Positions 7,372 through 12,429 of a stretch of DNA of 12,429 nt are shown here, one piece after another. The translations under genes and the position numbers were made by a program. How positions within the stretch are numbered: position 1 is the first letter of the stretch; every line of letters starts with the position of its first letter. This DNA is from Pseudomonadota bacterium (GTDB lineage Bacteria > Pseudomonadota > Alphaproteobacteria > Rhizobiales > Hyphomicrobiaceae): NCBI GenBank assembly GCA_023430845.1, contig JAEYYJ010000143.1, positions 1-12,429 on the forward strand. The letters are read 5' to 3'. Below the pieces are notes generated by a model that saw nothing but the letters and a program-made list of their open reading frames with translations, was not told the DNA's origin and made no database searches.

Positions 7372-7627
7372 CGAAATCCCTCAGCCCCGAAGACTATTCC
7401 GACATTGCTTTGCGCGCCTCACGTGAACACGCGGGCGCACGCCGCCAAACGCCCGCGCAGAACCTGCGGGCAATCGCACACGGCTGGCATGATTGGACGC
7501 TCGTGAGTGCCGCTCACTCGAACGCGGCCCCAATTCGAAACTCACTGTTAATTACGATAGGTTGATTCCTGCGACAAACACCGTCCTCAAATTTTTGGAA
7601 CTGGGCGAAGTTCACGAAACGAGGCTT

Positions 7628-7802
7628 TTGTGCAACATGATGCAAATGGCAGCCCGTGAAGTATAATGTATTGATTTAGATTATTTTATTCTGCGCCACG
7701 CGGATGTCTTACGCACGCAAAAATTGCATTTTTAAGTACTACCATTATAGATTGTGCAAATATCGACATTTCCGAGGTATTTCCGCACCTCCTCCAGTTG
7801 CA
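7628..7802. promoter_or_regulatory. Cluster of TGCAA/TTGCA motifs, candidate regulator binding sites
   Basis: The five-base word TGCAA or its complement TTGCA occurs at 7631, 7641, 7724, 7755 and 7798, and two of the copies sit inside the longer word TTGTGCAA. The steps are 10, 83, 31 and 43 bp, each close to a whole number of helical turns, so the copies would lie on about the same face of the DNA. The cluster surrounds the candidate promoter. This could be a cooperative operator, or a chance effect of the AT-rich composition. Confidence 0.3.
7724..7751 (+). promoter_or_regulatory. Candidate sigma-70-type promoter for the polysaccharide operon
   Basis: A TTGCAT hexamer at 7724-7729 is followed after 16 bp by TATAGA at 7746-7751, a reasonable match to the housekeeping consensus. 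Transcription would start near 7758, leaving a leader of about 170 nt before the ATG at 7926. A second TATAAT lies at 7662-7667 but has no matching -35 box. The -35 hexamer overlaps one of the TTGCA words, which would suit control by a bound regulator. Confidence 0.35.
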
Positions 7803-7861
7803 GATTAACGCTAAAGCAAATTTCCATACCTACAATCCGATATTGGTCAGCCCCCTGAGCA

Positions 7862-7887
7862 GGCCGCGCGTCCTATGCGCGCAAGCC
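7862..7887 (+). other. Leader hairpin upstream of the HlyD-like gene
   Basis: GGC and GCGCG on the left can pair with CGCGC and GCC on the right, giving an 8-bp stem with a small internal loop and a 7-nt terminal loop. A run of six T residues follows at 7901-7906, too far away for a standard intrinsic terminator. In the transcript it would lie shortly before the GGAG ribosome-binding site at 7917-7920. It matches no riboswitch class I recognise. Confidence 0.25.
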
Positions 7888-7925
7888 GATGCCAACTCAG
7901 TTTTTTCCTGCCCCCTGGAGCCGTC

Positions 7926-9347
7926 ATGAGCCGCAGTTCGAGTTTGCCGTCGCAGAACAGGCGTGAGGACGCCGACGTGACAGCTCCGGCCCGTCGAGAA
8001 CCGCCGACCCAGGCGGGCGACGCCCCCGACGCGAACCAGCCGCTCGCCGAACTGGACGCTCTCGGCCGCCTCGCCGCGCTCGATAAAGCGTTTGCCCCCG
8101 CTGCACCGCCCGCGCCGGAAGCCACACCCGAACCACAACCCGCGCCGGCTGCCGCGCCCGCCAAGAAGGGCTCGCCGCAGCTCCGCACGATCGACAGGCG
8201 CATCCTGAAGACGCTCGCCGGCGTGATCGTCGTCGTGATCGCCGGCTGGATGCCTCTTCAGGCGCTCATGCAGACGACCAGCACCGAAGCGATCATCAAC
8301 GCCCGCCTCATCACGCTTCGCGCGCCGATCGAAGGCCAGGTCTCGTGGCTCGGCCAGGTTCCCGTCGGCACCGAGCTCAAGCCGGGCTCGGACGTGCTGG
8401 CCATCGTCAATCCACGCGCCGACCGGGGCCGGCTCGACGCCGTTGCTCAGCTCGTCAGCGAGCTCGAGGGAGAAATCAAAGCGCTCGCTGCCCGCCGCGT
8501 AAGCCTCCAGTCGCTTCATGAGGAATACACGATCAACGCGGAGGCCTTCCGGACAGGGCGCATTGCCCAGCTCGAGTCGCGTATGGCCGAGACCCGCAGT
8601 GAGATCGCCGCCGCCAACGCCCGCCACGAGGAGGCACAGCAGGCCCTTGAGCGCGCCCAGTCGCTCGCCGATGCGGGCACAGGCACGGTCGTCGCACTCG
8701 AGCGCGCACGCCGCGATGCGACCGTCGCTACCCAAACACTCGAAGCCCTCGGCCATCGCCGCAATACCCTCGACGTCGAGCTTTCCGCCCTGCGCCGCGG
8801 CATCTATGTCGGCGACAGCTACAACGATCGTCCGCAGTCCCTGCAGCGCGCCGACGAGATCACGCTCCGTCTGAACGAAGTCACAGCCGAGATCGCGCAG
8901 CGCGAAGCCCGCGTCGCAAGCCTGCGCACCGAGCTCGCCGCCGAGAACATGCGTTATGCCCAGCGTTCCGCGGCCGGCCTCGTCGCGCCCGTCGCCGGCA
9001 GCATTTGGGAAGTCATGACGGCTCCCGGCGAGTCGGTCGTGCGCGGCCAGGACCTTGTTCGTCTTCTGGACTGCTCTGGCCTCGTCGTGACCGCGACCGT
9101 CGGCGAAGCGGCATACAATCAGCTCCGCGTCGGCCAGTCGGCGAAGTTCCGCTTCCGCGGTGAAAGCACCGACTACGAGGGCCGCATCGTGAGCCTGACG
9201 GGCGTCGCGACGGCACCGGCCAATCTTGCCATTCAGCCAGCGGCGCTCGCCAAGGAGCCCTATCGCGTCACCGTATCGCTGCCGAAGATGGCCGCCTCCG
9301 GCCAGTGCAGTGTCGGTCGCACCGGCCGCGTCACGTTCGGCAGCTGA
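7926..9347 (+). CDS. HlyD-like membrane-fusion/periplasmic adaptor protein, BgsB-like partner of a glycan synthase
   Basis: Encodes 473 aa. Residues 1-96 are an unusually long cytoplasmic N-terminus with a Pro/Ala-rich segment (56-82). One membrane span follows (about 97-117). The lipoyl/barrel-sandwich halves are at about 128-165 (ARLITLRAPIEGQVSWLG) and 346-385 (LVAPVAGSIWEVMTAPGES), flanking a coiled-coil region (about 168-345). A beta-barrel segment is at 386-470. This is the HlyD adaptor plan. Such proteins link an inner-membrane synthase or pump to export across the periplasm. The ATG at 7926 has GGAG 5 bp upstream; the frame stays open to 7875 but without such a site. A glycosyltransferase gene follows after 28 bp. 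The arrangement resembles bgsB-bgsA of Sinorhizobium; Alg44 and other HlyD partners of glycan synthases are alternatives. Confidence 0.88.
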   Translation: MSRSSSLPSQNRREDADVTAPARREPPTQAGDAPDANQPLAELDALGRLAALDKAFAPAAPPAPEATPEPQPAPAAAPAKKGSPQLRTIDRRILKTLAGVIVVVIAGWMPLQALMQTTSTEAIINARLITLRAPIEGQVSWLGQVPVGTELKPGSDVLAIVNPRADRGRLDAVAQLVSELEGEIKALAARRVSLQSLHEEYTINAEAFRTGRIAQLESRMAETRSEIAAANARHEEAQQALERAQSLADAGTGTVVALERARRDATVATQTLEALGHRRNTLDVELSALRRGIYVGDSYNDRPQSLQRADEITLRLNEVTAEIAQREARVASLRTELAAENMRYAQRSAAGLVAPVAGSIWEVMTAPGESVVRGQDLVRLLDCSGLVVTATVGEAAYNQLRVGQSAKFRFRGESTDYEGRIVSLTGVATAPANLAIQPAALAKEPYRVTVSLPKMAASGQCSVGRTGRVTFGS

Positions 9348-9375
9348 GACATCCTGAAGTACGGGGACTCGCGCC

Positions 9376-11331
9376 ATGGCCATTCTGCTCGAAGCTCTCG
9401 TGCCGGGCTTCCTGGCGCTCGGCTTTGCCTGGATCGTACTACCGTGGCTGAGGGCCGAGGATGAGCGCGCGCGCGCGGCCATGGTCGTGGTCATGCTCGT
9501 GCTCATGTGGCGCTACATGGCGTGGCGCTGGCTCGCGACGCTGCCGCCGATCGGGCTGACACTGGATTTCATCGTCGGGGTCGTTTTCGTACTCGTCGAG
9601 ACCATGGTCGTCGTCGGCTCGACGATCGGCCTGACGTTTCTGATCTTCCTGCGTGACCGCCGGCCGGAAGCCGACCGCAATGAGGCCTGGCTGCGATCAT
9701 TGCCCCAGGCGCCGCTCATCGATGTCTTCATCTGCACATATAATGAGGAGGAGGAGATCCTCGAGCGGACGATCGTCGGCGCACTCGCGCTCGATTATCC
9801 GCGCTATCGCGTCTGGGTGCTCGACGATGGCCGCCGTCCCTGGCTCGAAGCGCTCGCAGCGCGCCTCGGCGCGAATTACCTGACGCGTCCCGACAACGCC
9901 CACGCCAAGGCCGGCAACATCAACAATGGGTTGCGCCACGTCGCGAGCCTGCCCGAGCCGCCCGACTTCATCAGCATCCTCGACGCGGACTTCGTCCCGG
10001 CGCCGCACTTCCTGCGCCGCGCCATGTCTCTGTTCCGTGAGGACGATGTCGGAATCGTCCAGACGCCTCAGCACTTCATCAATCCGGACCCGCTGCAGAG
10101 CAATCTCTCCATCGCGCGCGTGTGGCCGGACGAGCAGCGCTACTTCTTCGAAGTCGTGATGACGGCGAAGGACGCCTGGGGCGCCGCTTTCTGCTGCGGC
10201 ACATCGTCGGTCATCCGCTTTCCGATCCTGCAGCAGATCGGCGGCTTTCCGACCGAGTCCGTCACCGAGGACTATCTCGTGACGCTCAAGATGAAGGCCG
10301 GCGGCTATCGCACGGTTTACCTCAATGAGCGCCTGTCGCTCGGCCTCGCCCCCGAGGGCCTCAAGGAGTACGTGACGCAGCGGACCCGCTGGGCGCTCGG
10401 CTTCATCCAGATCTGCCGTGGCCCGCTGGGGCCCTGGCGCCGCGACAATGGCCTATCGATCGTCGACCGCTTCAGCCTGACGGAGACTTTCATCTACTGG
10501 TCCGCGGGCCACGCGTTCCGGCTTGTCGGCATCATCGTGCCGATCCTTTATCTTTGGCTCGATATCCACGCCGTCCAGGCCGACGTGGTGCAGACGCTCA
10601 GCTACTACCTCCCTTACTTCATCTCCCAGATCATGATCATGGGATGGATGGCGCGCGGCCGCATTCTGCCCATCATGGGAGACGTCACGCAGTTGCTCGC
10701 GGCTTCCCAGATCACGCAGGCTGTCCTGCATGGATTGGTCAAGCCGACGGGACACAAGTTCCAGGTGACCGCCAAGGGCGGCGATCGCACCAAGCGCTTC
10801 GTTCAATGGCCGATGATGCGCGTGTTTCTCGCCTATCTCGCGTTGACCATCGGCGGCCTCATCTTCGCGTTCATTTTCGACGACGGCACACGCCTGCGCG
10901 ACTCCGCCGCGCTCTGCCTGTTCTGGAGCTGGTACAATATCGTCGTGCTCACGATCGCCTGCATCGTGTGCATCGAGCAGCCGCGCCTGCGATCCTCGGA
11001 GCGGCTCAGTACGCGCGGCTTGGCGCTGATCGACGTAGATGGCGAGAGCACCGAGGCGCGCGTCCTCGATGTGTCGCTCGGCGGCGCCCGCCTCGCGGGT
11101 GCCGCGCCTGCCGCTCAGGGCAACAGTGTGACACTCGTTCTCGACGGCATGAGCATTAGAGGCACGGTGCTGCGCATCGGTGCCGATGACTTTGTGGTGC
11201 GCTTCGAGGAGACGGCCGAGACCAAGGCCAAGCTGATCCGCTTCATCTACTCCGGCCGCTTCTCGGCCGAGGTCGCGCGCATCGAGCCCGCGCGCGTTGC
11301 GGCAGCCGCTCTCGGCCGCGTCATGCGCTGA
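9376..11331 (+). CDS. Membrane family-2 glycosyltransferase with PilZ domain, c-di-GMP-regulated beta-glucan/cellulose-type synthase
   Basis: Encodes 651 aa. Hydrophobic spans lie at about 3-23, 34-52 and 61-92, then the cytoplasmic catalytic domain shows DVFICTYNEEEE (116-127), VLDDG (148-152), the metal-binding ILDADF (201-206), FCCGTSSVIR (272-281), VTED (296-299, catalytic Asp) and QRTRWALG (335-342). More spans lie at about 380-425 and 484-533, and between them is the gating loop FQVTAKG (462-468). A PilZ domain ends the protein, with RSSER at 539-543 and DVSLGG at 565-570; both c-di-GMP motifs are intact. The enzyme should polymerise a beta-glucan from a nucleotide sugar and move it across the inner membrane when c-di-GMP is bound. 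Cellulose, mixed-linkage glucan or curdlan-like products are all possible. No bcsB, bcsZ or bcsC adjoins it, which argues against a standard cellulose operon. Confidence 0.93.
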   Translation: MAILLEALVPGFLALGFAWIVLPWLRAEDERARAAMVVVMLVLMWRYMAWRWLATLPPIGLTLDFIVGVVFVLVETMVVVGSTIGLTFLIFLRDRRPEADRNEAWLRSLPQAPLIDVFICTYNEEEEILERTIVGALALDYPRYRVWVLDDGRRPWLEALAARLGANYLTRPDNAHAKAGNINNGLRHVASLPEPPDFISILDADFVPAPHFLRRAMSLFREDDVGIVQTPQHFINPDPLQSNLSIARVWPDEQRYFFEVVMTAKDAWGAAFCCGTSSVIRFPILQQIGGFPTESVTEDYLVTLKMKAGGYRTVYLNERLSLGLAPEGLKEYVTQRTRWALGFIQICRGPLGPWRRDNGLSIVDRFSLTETFIYWSAGHAFRLVGIIVPILYLWLDIHAVQADVVQTLSYYLPYFISQIMIMGWMARGRILPIMGDVTQLLAASQITQAVLHGLVKPTGHKFQVTAKGGDRTKRFVQWPMMRVFLAYLALTIGGLIFAFIFDDGTRLRDSAALCLFWSWYNIVVLTIACIVCIEQPRLRSSERLSTRGLALIDVDGESTEARVLDVSLGGARLAGAAPAAQGNSVTLVLDGMSIRGTVLRIGADDFVVRFEETAETKAKLIRFIYSGRFSAEVARIEPARVAAAALGRVMR

Positions 11332-11575
11332 ACGCCCTGCTCGACGCTGCAGCGCGCCATCACACGCTGGTGATCAATCGCGCACGCTGCCCCGTCTTCC
11401 GCACGTTCTGGAAAGCCCCTACCATTCGCGCGCGGACCAGATACGGCCGTAAGCGATGCACCAATCCGTCATGCTGAGAGGAGGATGCCCACACAAGGCC
11501 CGACACGGTTCGCGAAGCAAGAGACGTCAATGTCCACGAACATCCGTTCGATTTCGCATTCTGGGAGGAAACACC
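11332..11575. other. Intergenic region between the synthase and DUF1080 genes
   Basis: These 244 bp contain no gene I can support. A weak 5-bp stem (ATCAC/GTGAT, 11359-11374) lies just after the synthase stop but has no T-run, so termination there is doubtful. Several short frames start at 11456, 11485 and 11530. Only the frame used from 11576 yields a sensible signal peptide. No convincing promoter is visible, so read-through from the synthase operon is possible. Confidence 0.4.
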
Positions 11576-12187
11576 GTGACTCGTTATGCGATACGCGCCC
11601 TCCTCACGGGGCTCTTCGTCTTTGCATTGTCCACCATCATCACATCGCAGCAGGCCTGGAGCCAGAGCGGCGATGGTTGGACCCAACTATTCGACGGTAA
11701 GACGGTCGGCGACTGGAACAACGTCGGCGAAACGAACTGGCGCGTCGAGGATGGTGCCATTGTCGCCGACAAGCTGACGAGCAAGACACCTGCCTATCTC
11801 GTCAGCAAGGACAAGCTCAAGGACTTCATGGTCTACGTGGAGTTCTGGTCCAGCGACGATGCCAACAGCGGCATCTTCCTGCGCTGCCAGGATCCGACGA
11901 CCATCACCGACCGCAACTGCTACGAAGCCAACATCTTCGATCAGCGTCCGGATCCGAGCTATGGCACCGGCGCCATCGTCCGCTTCGCCGAAGTGAACCC
12001 GATGCCCAAGGCTGGCGGCAAGTGGAACACCTACGAGATCACGGTCAAGGGCCGCGATGTCATCCTGGTGCTCAACGGGAAGGAGACCTCGAGGCTGCGC
12101 AGTGAGCTGCTCATAGATGGCCACCTCGCGCTGCAGCATGGCTCCGGCGTGATGAAGTTCCGCAAGGTGGCGATCAAGCCGCTATAG
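11576..12187 (+). CDS. Secreted DUF1080 protein (3-keto-disaccharide hydrolase-like fold)
   Basis: Encodes 203 aa from a GTG start at 11576, with GGGAGGAA at 11563-11570 placed 5 bp upstream. Upstream in-frame ATG codons would give an Arg-rich extension and bury the signal peptide. Residues 1-29 are a signal peptide (basic start, hydrophobic core LLTGLFVFALSTII, likely cut after AWS). The mature part is one DUF1080 beta-sandwich: WTQLFDGKTVGDW (35-47), WRVEDGAIVAD (55-65), NSGIFLRC (97-104), NCYEANIFDQR (114-124), KWNTYEITVKG (149-159), VLNGKET (165-171) and a final GVMKFRKVAIKPL. The family has a laminarinase-like fold and includes 3-keto-disaccharide hydrolases; many members are uncharacterised. 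A periplasmic or outer-surface role in glycan binding or cleavage is plausible. Lying downstream of the synthase, it may act on the same polymer, but that is inference. Confidence 0.85.
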   Translation: MTRYAIRALLTGLFVFALSTIITSQQAWSQSGDGWTQLFDGKTVGDWNNVGETNWRVEDGAIVADKLTSKTPAYLVSKDKLKDFMVYVEFWSSDDANSGIFLRCQDPTTITDRNCYEANIFDQRPDPSYGTGAIVRFAEVNPMPKAGGKWNTYEITVKGRDVILVLNGKETSRLRSELLIDGHLALQHGSGVMKFRKVAIKPL

Positions 12188-12206
12188 CGTGATGTCAGCG
12201 TGCCGA

Positions 12207-12232
12207 TCGTCGCAATCGAACGATTGCGACGA
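12207..12232. terminator. Perfect 12-bp palindrome between convergent genes, possible bidirectional terminator
   Basis: The arm TCGTCGCAATCG is followed after AA by its exact reverse complement. A real hairpin would open to a slightly larger loop. It lies 20 bp after the DUF1080 stop and 6 bp before the stop of the convergent enolase-family gene, the right place for a shared terminator. Neither side has a T-run, so it may instead stabilise 3' ends or stop polymerase weakly. Confidence 0.5.
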
Positions 12233-12237
12233 CCGCA

Positions 12238-12429
12238 TTATGCTACGCGGAAGCGCGCGATGGCCTCGCGGTCGATCTCTATGCCGAGACCCGGCCCGGA
12301 AGGGATCTCGACGCGGCCGTTCTCGTGCTCGATGGGCGTCTTGAGCACAGCTTGACGGAATGGATGCTCCGAGCGGTCGAACTCGAGCATCGGCGCGCGC
12401 GGCGTGTGGCGCGGCGGCACATCCGGCAG
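12238..12429 (-). CDS. Mandelate racemase/muconate lactonizing-type enolase-superfamily enzyme (C-terminal fragment)
   Basis: The gene runs in from the right edge and ends at TAA 12238. The visible 63 residues end in IPSGPGLGIEIDREAIARFR, the usual C-terminal close of mandelate racemase/muconate lactonizing enzymes such as sugar-acid dehydratases and lactone cycloisomerases. An FRQAVLKTPIEHENGRVEIP segment precedes it, as in family members where the strand after the barrel leads into a final capping-domain contact. The catalytic Lys and His and metal-binding acids lie outside the window, so substrate cannot be called. It converges on the DUF1080 gene with a 50-bp gap that holds the palindrome. 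The frame is open through the window edge. Confidence 0.8.
   Translation of the reverse strand: MPDVPPRHTPRAPMLEFDRSEHPFRQAVLKTPIEHENGRVEIPSGPGLGIEIDREAIARFRVA

Larger units (their letters stand above)
7372..7925. promoter_or_regulatory. Long AT-rich intergenic region between the GntR gene and the HlyD-like gene
   Basis: This stretch of about 550 bp has no supportable gene. Its middle part, about 7540-7850, is strikingly AT-rich compared with the flanking genes. It must contain the promoters for both the regulator (leftward) and the polysaccharide operon (rightward). Visible items are a TCACGTGA palindrome at 7419-7426, a GTGAG-N5-CTCAC dyad at 7503-7517 close to the regulator gene, two copies of TTGTGCAA (7628-7635 and 7752-7759), a candidate promoter at 7724-7751 and a hairpin at 7862-7887. 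Which of these are functional is unknown. Confidence 0.7.

Noticed and set aside
6556..7506. A 316-codon plus-strand frame opposite the GntR gene
   Set aside because: It is Arg/His-rich, overlaps the fliI end, and is antisense to a regulator with intact DNA-binding and UTRA domains and a good ribosome-binding site.
7662..7667. Perfect TATAAT as a promoter -10 box
   Set aside because: No acceptable -35 hexamer lies 15-19 bp upstream, so in AT-rich DNA it is likely a chance match; the 7724-7751 pair is better.
7546..7820. CtrA-type sites (TTAA-N7-TTAA) in the AT-rich region
   Set aside because: Only half-sites are present, for example TTAA near 7806 followed by GCAA after 7 bp; no full site was found.
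7830..9506. A 558-codon open frame on the minus strand opposite the HlyD-like gene
   Set aside because: It is antisense to a gene with clear adaptor domains, is low-complexity and rich in Arg, Ala and Gly, resembles no family, and is the expected result of strong GC bias at third codon positions.
9376..11331. Calling the synthase bcsA outright
   Set aside because: Catalytic, gating and PilZ motifs fit BcsA, but there is no bcsB, bcsZ or bcsC and the partner is an HlyD adaptor as in bgs-type operons, so the product cannot be named from sequence.
11485..11700. Short frame starting directly after GAGAGGAGG, before the DUF1080 gene
   Set aside because: The purine tract abuts the ATG with no spacer, the product has no family features, and it overlaps the DUF1080 signal peptide in the wrong frame.

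Overview
The window looks like high-GC alphaproteobacterial DNA, most likely from the order Hyphomicrobiales (Rhizobiales). The pointers are a motA gene diverging from a DUF1217-flgF-fliI operon, a flagellar layout characteristic of that order, plus strong GC bias at third codon positions. Genus cannot be fixed from sequence alone.

Positions 1-6578 are one end of a flagellar locus. On the minus strand, reading right to left, are motA, fliN, flhB, an unrecognised 159-aa gene, flgB and the first codons of flgC. On the plus strand, starting from a 177-bp divergent intergenic region, are a DUF1217 flagellar protein gene, flgF and fliI. Together they supply stator (MotA), C-ring (FliN), export gate and ATPase (FlhB, FliI) and proximal rod (FlgB, FlgC, FlgF) parts. 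fliM and fliG, which usually accompany motA/fliN/flhB in this order, are absent from their expected places.

Positions 6586-7371 hold a GntR/HutC-type regulator, convergent with fliI and divergent from the next operon. Between them (7372-7925) is a visibly AT-rich intergenic region of about 550 bp carrying a candidate promoter, a recurrent TGCAA/TTGCA motif and a leader hairpin.

Positions 7926-11331 encode a two-gene polysaccharide module: an HlyD-like membrane-fusion protein and a 651-aa membrane glycosyltransferase with all cellulose-synthase-type motifs (DDG, DAD, TED, QRTRW, an FQVTAKG gating loop) and a C-terminal PilZ domain with intact RxxxR and DxSxxG c-di-GMP-binding motifs. The order resembles the bgsB-bgsA mixed-linkage beta-glucan operon of Sinorhizobium rather than bcsAB. 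A secreted DUF1080 protein (11576-12187) follows and could act on glycans. The window ends in the 3' part of an enolase-superfamily (mandelate racemase/muconate lactonizing) gene on the minus strand, separated from DUF1080 by a perfect 12-bp palindrome.

Biologically the window joins motility genes to a c-di-GMP-responsive exopolysaccharide synthase, the two outputs that this messenger normally controls in opposite directions. I see no tRNA, rRNA, CRISPR array, insertion sequence or phage gene.
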